A stretch of DNA of 64,000 bases from Meghimatium bilineatum. Taxonomy: Eukaryota > Mollusca > Gastropoda > Stylommatophora > Philomycidae. The DNA lies in the NCBI GenBank assembly GCA_034231615.1, contig CM067302.1, positions 15,579,274 through 15,643,273 of the forward strand. The letters run 5' to 3'. Numbering within the stretch: the stretch's first letter is position 1; each line of letters begins with the position of its first letter. A model generated the notes under the pieces. It worked only from the letters and a program-made list of their open reading frames with translations. It was not told the DNA's origin and searched no databases. This document shows, piece by piece, positions 33,701 through 46,500 of this stretch. Made by a program: the position numbers and the translations under genes.

Positions 33701-36700
33701 GTTAACATGACTTTCCAGAGACTTCTATCTCATGTACTGTCAATCATTTCCAATGCTAATCTATGTACTGGGGTACAAAGGGTACTGCATTTTGCTCTCA
33801 GCGGACCCAGAGTTAGCTGATAATCAAGATCCTAAAAGTACCTCCCCTGCCCTCGGCGGAACCTAGGTTAGCGGATAAACAAGATGCTGATCTTTTAACT
33901 CATTTACTGTCAATCATTTCCAATACTCGCCCATGTGTTGCCGGGGTTCGAAAGGGGAGCAAAGAATAGCAACACTGTTTACTTTCCATGCATGTTGTAA
34001 GAGGCGACTAAGGAGGTTATGGGATGGAGTTGGCTGTCCCATCCCATATAGGGTCAGAGATCCAAAGTCATGCTGAAGTCGGATGTGTCAGGCCGAAAGG
34101 CGCAGATATCGCAGCAATGCTGTAAACCATGACACAACTCATTCCGTTCTCCGGACTTCATCCTGCTAATCTGCAGGAGTTTGAGAACAGACGCAGAAGA
34201 AGAAGAATTTCCAATACTAATCTGTCTCCTCATGTACTGTCAATAATCTCCAATACAGATGCTTCCCAGCGCTACGACATCAATTTGTCCAGCATCTTCT
34301 CTCTTGCTCTCTCCCAACTTTCCTGATGTCATGAACACAGTGACTTACCAACTTTTTATACCAACACTCTGCTACTGATGTCAGACATTCTCTCTAACAG
34401 CCTCACGGCAAAAAAAAAGAAAATCATCACATGTAGTGACTCAGAAAATCATCACATGTAGTGACCCAGAAAATCATCACATGTAGTGACTCAGAAAATC
34501 ATCACATGTAGTGACTCAGAAAATCATCACATGTAGTGACTCAGAAAATCATCACATGTAGTGACTCAGAAAATCATCACATGTAGTGACTCAGAATATC
34601 ATCACATGTAGTGACTCAGAAAATCATCACATGTAGTGACTCAAAAAATCATCACATGTAGTGACTCAGAATATCATCACATGTAGTGACTCAGAAAATC
34701 ATCACATGTAGTGACTCAAAAAAAAAGAAAATCATCACATGTAGTGACTCAAAAAAAAAGAAAATCATCACATGTAGTGACTCAGAAATATGGCAATGGT
34801 TACCAAACTAGATAAAATAAGAAATGAAGAAATTAGGAAAAGAGTTGGTATAATATCATGTATTGAACATATTGAAAAATAGCAAGTAAAATGGTTTGGT
34901 CACCTTATGAGAATGAATCCAAACCAAATACCAAAAATAACATACAACAAAATAATATCCGGACACAAAGTCAAAGGTAGACCAAGAAAACAGTGGATAG
35001 AATACATCAAGATAACCTTGAACAAACATGGATACAACATAATCAAGGCGACAGATCTTGCCTTTGACCATTTTTCTGTGTTCAAAGAATGTGAATTGTC
35101 TTGTGACACAAGTAACAAGCTCCCTTTATGAATCAATTCTCTTTATGAACCATTTCTCTTTATGAACCAATTCTCTTTGTGAACCAATTCTATTTGTGAA
35201 CCAATTATAATTGTGAATTAATTCGATTTGTGAGTTCATTTCTCTCAAAATATCTTCACAAGCTCCCTCTCACAAAACAATATGTTTTTTTCTCTCTTTC
35301 TCTTACTCGCTCGCACAAACACTCTCTTTCTCTTCCACACATATCTTCTTCACACAATCAGCTATCTTTACTCTGTTATCCACATCACACAACCAGCTAC
35401 TCTGTTATCCACATCACACAACCAGCTACTCTGTTATCCACATCACACAACCAGCTACTCTGTTATCCACATCACACAATCAGCCTTCTTCACTCTCACC
35501 AAAAATCACACAACCAGTCTTCTTAATGGCCACATTGTCTTCCTCACTCTGTCAATCATCCACACATATTCAATAATTCTCTCAATCTCCCACAAAAACA
35601 TTCTTTTGCTAATGCTCTTACACATCCAGACAATCTCTCTTACACATCCAGACAATCTCTCTTACACATCCAGACAATCTCTCTTACACATCCAGACAAT
35701 CTCTCTTACACATCAACACACTCTTCAACAATCTTCATTCTTCCAAACTCCCATATAAATGCATACCCTCAATCTTCATTCTTCCAAACTCCCATACAAA
35801 TGCATACCCTTCCTTACTATCTCACACATCCACACAATCTACCTTACTATCTCACACATCCACACAATCTACCTTACTATCTCACACATCCACACAATCT
35901 ACCTTACTATCTCACACATCCACACAATCTACCTTACTATCTCACACATCCACACAATCTACCTTACTCTTAATCTTCCAAACTCTCAAGATCTCTCTAA
36001 CACAACCACACTCTCCCTAAATCTTTCAAAAAACTCATTCTCCCTTTACTCTACATAAAAAAGTAAAGTAACCCATAGCATTTATTAATGCCGTAGGGGT
36101 GCGAGATGTTAGCGATCTCATATTTCAGAGGCTCTGCAAATGAAGGCGGTAGCCATCTCCTCTCCCTCAGAGTCTTTACTTCCCGGATTAATCCGGTAAC
36201 CATTTAAGGTTGGGTCGACTCGGGAGCCGTTACGATCTGAAAAAAATTTCCACCTCAACTGGGGAATGAACCCAGGACTACTCATATGCGAAGCCAGTGC
36301 GTTAACCACTGCTCCCTATATACTCTACATACTCTAACCTGAAAACTATGATACTAACCGTGTTGTCTTGTTGATAACATGATTCCTCAGTCAATTCTTC
36401 CTTTTCTCCAGTAAACATTGCCATAAGATTATGAACAACATATGTGACTTCATTTAAAAACGTTGGTACTCCCACATAGAAACTGAATGGCTCTGAAGCG
36501 GAGGCTTTAAATAAAACAATATAACATTTACAAATAAACTTCTATGTCTGTATTCTCAAACTCCACCCCCTCCCCCCGAAGACAGATGTGTCGGGTATTT
36601 GCACAAACAAAATGGCAACACAGCGTTTTTTCATTCTCTGGATTACATCCTGCTGGAAATCTATTAGGACCAAAGTCATGCTACAAGCTACAAAAGAGAA

Positions 36701-39700
36701 CCAGCGGGAGTTTGAGAATGAACTATGAAGTTCACTAACTGCTGCTGCTGAGTAGAATGTAGACCGTAAAATGGAATGTGTTGTGTCGTGGTTTCCAGCT
36801 GCATTGCGATATCTTTGCTTTACTATCATTAAATAGACTATCAGGCTATGGCAACACTGAGTGAAACTCAACTTCAATTATGGTTCCTTATTTCAATCCT
36901 CAGAAATAATGAGTGATTAAGCTATTCTTCCTTGTTTTCATTCTCAAATTCCTGCAGATTAGTAGGATGTAGTCCAGACTGCATAATGCCATGGTTTACA
37001 GCTTACCGGTAGCTGTGATATCTGCAACTTTCTGTCTGTATAGCAAATGAGGTCTGGATTTCTATTTCAGGGAGCAAAGAATAAGACCACTGTTTTCATT
37101 CCAGGCATGTAGTAGGAGGTGACTAAGGAATGTCGGGGATAAGCTGACAACCTGTCACCTGTGAAAGAAATTATTGTCACTGCATGTTTTGTCTCAATTT
37201 ATGACTTTTGTCTTCTGGCAAATGATCCTCAAGGATGACAAAGAAATGCAGGCCAGCAGACTGCACCTTTTGTCCTTTTGTGGCAGATTGCTAAGTGTGC
37301 CTTTTCTCCCTCTCCCACCCAGGAAAAATACAGGCTAAGTAAGCTATATATAATTAGGGAGGGGGTGTTATCTCGGAAACAGAAGTACAGGCTTTCAGCT
37401 TTGCTGCAGGAATAATTAAATACACAAGCCAATGTCAACAGGTAGTGTTTCTAACTAATGTTTCATATCTGTCCTACAAACCATTGCCCTACATGCAATA
37501 AAGTGGAGCAACACAGGAACAAAATTACCAAGAAGTCGCCTACCAGGAAAAGAGGACTCTCATCAAAGCTATTAGGAAAATCAACCACCCAAAAACAGCT
37601 ATCACTATCTTGACAGAGCTGAGCGAGTTATCATCTTCCGCATCAGGACAGGACACAACAGACTATACAGCTACTTAGACTGGTTTTCAATCACCCTCTG
37701 TGTCCATGTGGGCGGGCAGCACAGAATGTGGAACATATCCTGCAAGACACATCATCATCAAACATATAACCCTTCATTTCAGGGGGTGTCACTCTGGAAA
37801 CATCAACACAAACATTTCACCATGCCTCTCTGTTATCAGCCTCTCTGTTATCAGCCTCTCTGTTATCAGCCTCTCTGTTATCAGCCTCTCTGTTATCAGC
37901 CTCTCTGTTATCAGCCTCTCTGTTATCAGTTCTTGAAGTGTGGTAATCCTGTACATTCTTTAATATTATCAATCCATACTTTCCTCTTATCCACCTCTTC
38001 TTCTTCTTCCCTCAACTGTTCCCTGCAGGATATTTTTGGAAAGAGAATTGTTCCTCTACACGTGACCATACCCCATATTGGCTACAGTGGCTCGGAGTAG
38101 TGCATAGTTAGAAACCTATTTGCACTAATGACTTGATACATCTGACTTCAGCAGTAGACTTCAACTGAAAGGCAAAGTTAAATAAGCTGCAGTAGATGTT
38201 GGATCACCAGAGATATGCTCTATGTGTCCACTTACCAGGGCACACATCCTACGCCAGCTACACCAACCAATATTAAGTTGCGATCTAAGAAATCACACCA
38301 TTTGGTTTTGCAATCTTACCCAATTGCAGAGTTTCTAAAAATTGTGTTACTGACCCCAATATACAATAAGATATTTCAAGGAGGTTTCTAACGCACAATA
38401 AGACAAGTCAAGGAGACTTCCAACATACAAAGACACGTCAAGGAGACTTTCAACATACAAAGACACGTCAAGGAGACTTTCAATATACAATAAGACACTT
38501 CAAGGAGACTTTCAACATACAAAGACACGTCAAGGAGACTTTCAATATACAATAAGACACTTCAAGGAGACTTTCAACATACAAAGACACGTCAAGGAGA
38601 CTTTCAATATACAATAAGACACTTCAAGGAGACCTTCAACATACAATAAGGGGTGCAAAGGGAACGCATTGCTCTAGGCGGACCCAGGGTTAGCAGATAA
38701 CCAAGATCCCAAATGTGCCTCCACGCAGTGCACCCTGGAAACAGAAATACAGCAGCTCGTGCTGATTCTGGCCAAATCATTTGGGGATCGTGTCCGAGAA
38801 TGTGGAGGTAGCAGATGGAAAGAGATTTGACTGCACAAGAGACAGACAATATCTCCGACACCACCAGCATCACCACATATAGCGACACTGTCGACATACA
38901 GTGAAGCTAGTCAGTCCAGTCCGAACATTGGAGGGGCGGCCAATGTTAAATGCACGTAAAGGTAAATGCATGGCGAGAGACAAATATGTTTCATACAGAG
39001 TACAATGAAACAATGAAAGGGCAGAACAGCGCTAGAGGGCAGCGCGAACTGCAAATAGAAAGTGAAAAGTCCCTAGGAAAGGGAACTACAAGCTCCGTCA
39101 GCTCGAGACGGGCTTCTAGTCACCAGAGTTCCTAACAGGCAGAGACTCAGACCCATCCATCGGCGTTTGGTAAAGCAAAAGACCTAACCCAACTCTAAAG
39201 TCGAGCCTTCCTAAACTGGAAATATGCTTGCAAAGAGAAAGGGTTCTGTACCCGATGGGTGTAGGCAAGAAAGGGACAACGATGGCAGTCCTGGCCCAAC
39301 TCTACTGTCAAGGTTTCCTATACCGGAAGTAACTTGCAGAGAGAAAGGGTTCCATACTCGATTCGCTCAGGCACAAAAGGGACAACGATTTAGCCCTGGC
39401 CCAACTCTACTGTCAGGTTTTCCTACACCGGAAATACACTTGAAGAGAGAAAGGGTTCAGTACCTGATGGGCTCAGGCGCTATTGGGACAAGGACGCTCA
39501 GCTCGAGAACGCCTTGCTCTCAAACGCGTGGTGTGAGACTCGAACTTGGACAAGGGGTACACGTCGGTGAATGACACCTCGGCTAAGAGGGTGAAAGAGC
39601 CAGGGTCCAACTCCTCTGTTGAGTTCTTCCCCTTAAGGAACCAGGCTCACGGATGAGAAACGGTTCGGTACCCAATGGGCACAGGCACAGCACGTCCAAT

Positions 39701-42700
39701 TACACGAGGCAAGTTCATAGACAGTGGAACACCTCGTTTGAGTCAGACTAAGAGCAAGAAAATCGTCTGGGCGAAGAGTCTCCACTACGCGTGCCTGGAG
39801 ACAGATATAGAGGCTGTCACAGGCTAAGTAGCCCACCCGAATTGTCAAGGCATGCCGAAATCGGATGTGCTAGGCCTACAAGGCGCATAACGGTGGCACA
39901 ACGTAATCACGCTCCCGGCGGAAATCGCACGGATATCCGTGATGGTTACAATGGAGTGAACGAAAAACAAACAAACAACATACAATAAGATACTTCAAGG
40001 AGGCTTCCTACAATAAAACACTTCAAGGACACTTCCAACATTCAATAAGACACTTCTAACATACAATAAGACACTCCAAAGAGGTATCTAACATACAATA
40101 AGACACTTCAAGGAGGTTTCTAACGCACAATAAGACACGTCAAGGAGACTTCCAACATACAAAGACACGTCAAGGAGACTTCCAACATACAAAGACACGT
40201 CAAGGAGACTTTCAACATACAATAAGACACTTCAAGGAGACTTCCAACATACAATAAAACACTTCAAGGACACTTCCAACATTTAATAAGACACTTCCAA
40301 CATACAAAAAGACACTTCAAGGAGACTTCCAACATTCAATAAAAGACTTCAAGGACACTTCCAACATTTAATAAGCCACTTCCAACATACAAAAAGACAC
40401 TTCAAGGAGGTTTCCAACATACAATAATACGCTTCAAGGAGGCAGTAAAGAGGGTAGTGTGAATCTTTTGAGAATTAATTTTTTTATTTGCTGTGAATGA
40501 GTTAATTTTTATATTTGTTTTGAATGAGTTATTTTTTTTTAAATTTATCGTGAATGAGTTTATTTTTTATATGTAGTCAATGAGTTTATTTTGTTTTATT
40601 TGTTAGTGAATGAGTTAGTTTTTGTGTTTGTTAGCTAATGCAATCATTTCTTTAAATTTGTTAGTGAATGAGCTAACAAAAATTAATTTGTTAGTGATTG
40701 AATTAATTTTGTGGGTGCCGTACAGGCTAACGTGTGCATACTTTTAATGTAACAAATGATACGTTATTTAATTAAATTAACTTCCACTAAAGACACATAC
40801 AGTGTAGCATCCATCGAATGCGCGCAAGTCACTGAGAGGCTCTCCCTTCTCCCTGCCCTGGAGTAGCCTTTGGGGGTGGGGGCTCTCAGTGTGTTGTGCG
40901 CAGATTGAATGATCGCTAATAGACAAGTCATGTTTTCTCTCTCCTTGTATCGGAAGCTGTATGTAATGAAGCCTAATATTAAAAAGTTGGAATGAGACCA
41001 CATGATATGGACACATTAGACCATAATAACAATTTCTTAAAATTTGCTAATGAGAGGGGAGTTTTTCTTTTTTTGTTTGTTAGTAAATTAGTTATTTAAA
41101 ATAAATTTGGTTAGTGAATGAGGTTAACAGATATAATGCTGCCAAAACAGACGTCGACATCAGGACACAACTCTGGCCCTTGCGACAGGTTTAGAGTGCG
41201 ACAACAGGTAGCACAAGTTAGGTCATACCTTAAAGTGACGGATTACAACCACCACCCATTACACCAACGTCTAGATGAGTCAAAGGGAAAGAGAATCAAG
41301 CGTGGCAGATCATGGATGGCAGAGGCTGTAGACACACTACGAAGAGTATGTGCTGTGAAGCCAGTTTTTAATCAAGAACAGGAATAATAAAAACATCCAC
41401 ATAAATAAAAGCAAGGCTTACCCAGAGTGCTCATGTCATTTTTAGTAGTGACTTCAGCAAAGAGTTCACAGTTGGGACTCACAGTAAAACAATACAGTAA
41501 GTGAGTTACCTAAGGAAGCACAGAATTAATCATTACTTATACACATGTTCCACACAGGTTCTTCTTCTTTCGTTCACTGTTGCACACAAGTGTTATTTGC
41601 GCAGTGAGAAATATGTTATATGGTATCTCTTAGCATTTGGCGGTTTTGTATATTTTTGAATCAACAAGACAGGGTTGCCACGTTGGTTATTTCAATACGT
41701 CTTTGTGGATGATCGAGACAGGGCTGCCATACTGGTTATTTCAATACGTCTTTGTGCATGATCAAGACAGGGTTGCCATACTGGTTATTTCAATACGTCT
41801 TTGTGCATGATCAAGACAGGGTTGCCATACTGGTTATTTCAATATGTCTTTGTGCATGATCAAGACAGGGTTGCCATACTGGTTATTTCAATACGTCTTT
41901 GTGGATGATCAAGACAGGGTTGCCATACTGGTTATTTCAATACGTCTTTGTGGATGATCAAGACAGGGTTGCCATACTGGTTATTTCAATACGTCTTAGT
42001 GGATGATCAAGACAAGGTTGCCATACTGGTTATTTCAATACTTCTTAGTGGATGATCAAGACAGGGTTGCCATTCTGGTTATTTCAATATGTCTTTGTGG
42101 ATGATCAAGACAGGGTTGTTATATTGGTCACCTTATTGTGAATGTGACAAATTTGGCTATCTTTAAATCTCTAAATATCTAGAAGTATCTCTAAATGACT
42201 TCTAGAATGACTTTGATGAGCAAATGTTCTCCAATTATTTCTATCTGCTCCATTCTCATTTTCAACTGCTTCATCATAAATCAATAACCCATCATGGTCC
42301 TAGCGGTACCACATTGGATGCATCAACACACAGAGTCAGCGTTGTTGGGGTACCACATCGGATGCATCAACACACAGAGTCAGGGTTGTTGGGGTACCAC
42401 ATTGGATGCATCAACACACAGAGTCAGGGTTGTTGGGGTACCAAATTGGATGCATCAACACACAGAGTCAGGGTTGTTGGGGTACCACATTGGATGCATC
42501 AACACACAGAGTCATGGTCCTAGGGGTACCACATTGGATGAATAAACACAGAGATCGGGTTGTGGGGTACCACATTGGATGCATCAACACACAGAGTCAG
42601 GGTTGTTGGGGTACCAAATTGGATGCATCAACACACAGAGTCAGGGTTGTTGGGGTACCACATTGGATGCATCGACACACAGAGTCATGATCCTAGGGGT

Positions 42701-43543
42701 ACCACATTGGATGAATAAACACAGAGATCGGGTTGTGGGGTACCACATTGGATGCATCAACACACAGAGTCAGGGTTGTTGGGGTACCACATTGGATGCA
42801 TCAACACACAGTCAGGGTTGTTGGGGTACCACATTTGGATGAATAAACACACAGAGATGGGGTTGTTGGGGTGCCACATTGGATGAATAAACACACAGAG
42901 ATGGGGTTGTGGGGGTACCACATTGGATGCACGAACACACAGTCAGGGTTGTTGGGGTACCACATTGGATGAATAAACACAGAGATCGGGTTGTGGGGTA
43001 CCACATTGGATGCATCAACACACAGAGTCAGGGTTGTTGGGGTACCACATTGGATGCATCAACACACAGTCAGGGTTGTTGGGGTACCACATTTGGATGA
43101 ATAAACACACAGAGATGGGGTTGTTGGGGTGCCACATTGGATGAATAAACACACAGAGATGGGGTTGTGGGGGTACCACATTGGATGCACGAACACACAG
43201 TCAGGGTTGTTGGGGTACCACATTGGATGAATAAACACACAGAGATAGGGTTATGGAGGTACCACATTCGATTATTTTCAAATCCACTCGAGAACGAGAC
43301 AGGGATGTGTACTATCCCCCTATTGTTCATAACATACATAGACCACATCTGCAAAGTAGCAAAGATAACAAAAGAAAACAATCTGATTCTAGAGCTTAAA
43401 TGAATTGCTATTTGCAGATGGCCAAACACTAGTGCAACTACAAAGACAAATAGAATGGGTACATCAAACATACCAAACCTTTAACATGAAGATAAACATA
43501 GAAAAGATCGAAGTAATGAAGATTGGAAGAATAGAAAGAAACA

Positions 43544-43588
<45 letters not shown>

Positions 43589-46500
43589 AACAACAGACTT
43601 AAACAAGTGACAGAATTCACATATCTAGGAAGCAATATAATAACAGATAGCAAGAGTAGTCAAGAAATACACAATAGATGTAGCAAAGTATACCAAGCCC
43701 TAGGACAAATGGCACCAATCTTCAGAGACACAAATGAATATTTAAATACCAAAATAACACCATTCAAAACTATTATGCCAGTGCTGTGCTACCAATGCCA
43801 AACATGGACAACGACAGTACAAGACAAACGTAAACTTGTGACAGCTGAAATGGAATGCTTACACAGAATCCTAGTAATATCGCTAAGATACAGATTGAGA
43901 AATGAGGACATTAGACAAAGAGCAGGCATGCCTCAATCTTGGAATATCTTAAGAGCCAACAGAATAAATGGTTTGCACATATCAGCAAACCACCACCAGA
44001 CAGCATACCACAGCAAGCTATGCTACACAGTTACAGTGAAGGCAGAACTAGAGGCCGGCCTCGAAAACGATAGACCACCAAAATAAAAGAGGCGACAAAT
44101 TCCACAATATACTCAGCACACACGAGGGCCATCTCCATAGAACTCTTCTAACCCTGACGCTGAAAGGCAATAAAGGATTTAGTGAACAGATAGATAGATA
44201 GATCAATATTTTGCCAAAATCTTCCACAGTCCCACTCTACTTACTGTGTCAAATGTTTTTGTTAAGTCTATGAATGCTGTGTACAAGTCACAGTTTTGTT
44301 CTTGACATTTTTCTTGAAGTTGTTTTTCCACAAAGACCATATCAATTGTTCCATGTTCTTTTCTGAAACCACATTGGCTTTCAGGTAGTAATCTTACATT
44401 AAGATGAGACGTAAGACTATTCCAAATGATTTTAGCAAATATCTTCCCAGCGATAGACAGTAGAGAGATACCATGATGGTTATTACAAGACTGGCATTTA
44501 TACAGGTGTATAATTGTTGAATCCCAGAAATTTTGTGGAACAGTTTCGTTTTTCCATGACTGTTGGAAAATTATATGAAGTTTCTAAATAAGATTTTTAC
44601 CACCATACTTATATATTTCGATTGGTATTGAGTCGGGGCCAGGTGCTTTTCCACTAGAAAGCTGATGAATTGCTTGACGAGTTTCTTCTAAAGTAGGATG
44701 TCATCTAGCATTTCATTGAGAGGAACCTGCGGTAGTCGGTTGATAGCCTCTTCATTTATTGATGATGGGTTATTTAAAATGTGCTCAGTGGTCTACCCTG
44801 CATTGCAGGATTTTATCTTTTTCTACGATTAATTGTGTTTTATTCGCATTGAGAAGCGGAAAAGATCCTGATGAGGTTGGACCATATAACGTTTTAAGTG
44901 CATCATAGAAGTGTCTCAAATCTTTGCTTCACATCTGCTTTCTTACTCAGCCATGAGTCCCTCATACGGCGTAGTTTATTTTGTATTATTTTCCATTTGC
45001 AATTGATTGCTTCATTTTTAGACTTTGATTTTTGATGATTTAAGTATGTTTTGAGAAGCTGGTGTTTGTCTGCCAACATTTCATTAGTCACATTATCATT
45101 CTCATCAAACCAGTGATAGCTGCATGAAGTTCATCATAGAACTTGTCTTTAACTTCTTAAAGAAAATTTATTGCCTTTGGTGGGCCTGCTAGTTTGCCAA
45201 CGAGTGTTGTTTTAATATCAAAGCCTACTCCTGCTTTGCGTCTTTCCTCAATTTCTCTTCCCCTCCAAAAGAATGTATAGCCTGCAACTCTTTTGCAGAG
45301 CTGACTGACTCCAGCAAGGTGCGTTTCACTCAGGGCTGCTATGTCAATATGGTACCTGTCTAACTCTCTCCCAATCAGGGCTTTTTGTCGAACAGTCTAT
45401 TTGTGTTATAGTCATTGTCAAGAAGTGTGCGTACATTCCATGATCCTAGAGTCAGTGGGAGAACCGTTTCCCATTGGGTGAATTTTCGTGGATGTGTAAA
45501 TGACTTGCACTGGGGATTTTTATTAAAGTGAGGAAGAGTTGTGCAAAGCGTCGACCTTACTCTCATGTCGAACCTCATTTGAAACCAGTGACAATACGAA
45601 TCGAGACGATTGAAAATGAAGTTCGATGCAGTGAACGACCATGGTTTTATAAGTCTCTCACCATGTCCGATACGGTCCACACCACGTTCTTGGCGTTCAT
45701 CTACATTAGCCGGTGGGCTGATATAAGTCAATCCTCTATGTCTTTTGAGCCCTAGAAGTATCTTACTCTGCATGAATTAAAGAAAACCAATGACAAAACA
45801 TACAGTGGAATCCCGTTATAAAACTTGGTCTTGACCTACAAAATATGTATGTAATAACAGAAATTCGCTATATACAGTCCAAACAATATAGAATAAATAT
45901 AATTGCGAATTTGGAAAAAAGGTTGTTATATAGGGAAATGTGTTATAAAAAGATGCACTATAGAGGAATTCCACAGTATAAAGAAAACCTACAGTTAAAG
46001 AACTTGCACTCAAATTTTTTTCCAGAGCTGCTGAAGGGAACACTCCTACGGATGCCTTGTACAAGTATATAGCTAAAGTCGTGGACAGATTTGTAATAAG
46101 TTCCGCTTGTTCCGTGACAAAATCATATTTCTCAGATTCAGTCAAACCATCAGGGTAGTTTGCAGCCCCAATAAGGTAAGCAGTATCAAACCTGCTGTTG
46201 TAAAACCTGGAGAAACAATGTATAACGGTAAGTCATTAAATTCCAACAACTAATATCCCCCAACCATAGACCTACAATAACTACATACATACATCTGTAT
46301 GTGAAACTACTCACCAGCAATTGGATATTGACAACAATAACATGTAGCTGCCGTGTCGACAGTGTGATCCGGGAAGGGGAGCAGCATAGCGCAGTGGTTA
46401 GCGCTCTGGCTTCGCATATGATTGGTGCTGGGTTCATTCCCCAGTTGAAGCGGAAATGTTTTTCAGATCGCAACGGCTCCCAGGTCGACCCAGCCTTAAA

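Noticed and set aside
34414..34789. CRISPR-like regularly spaced repeats (also 10886, 11126, 37825)
   Set aside because: Units are contiguous with no unique spacers, no cas genes, and the genome is animal.
35282..36058. Long plus-strand frames rich in H, T, S, I
   Set aside because: Low-complexity CA/CT tandem arrays reading through; not coding.
36358..36504. Shorter nicastrin exon ending at donor GTTAGT
   Set aside because: Would need an extra unseen exon to restore phase; the donor at 36338 joins the next exon in frame with suitable cysteine spacing.
39224..39574. 116-codon plus-strand frame in the 1.3 kb insert
   Set aside because: Arises from the internal ~100-bp repeats (ERERV/FPTPE-like periodicity); no domain and no start support.
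46371..46460. tRNA gene
   Set aside because: A and B boxes are present but there is no acceptor-stem pairing, and the same sequence recurs as SINE-C at 36057 and 57990.
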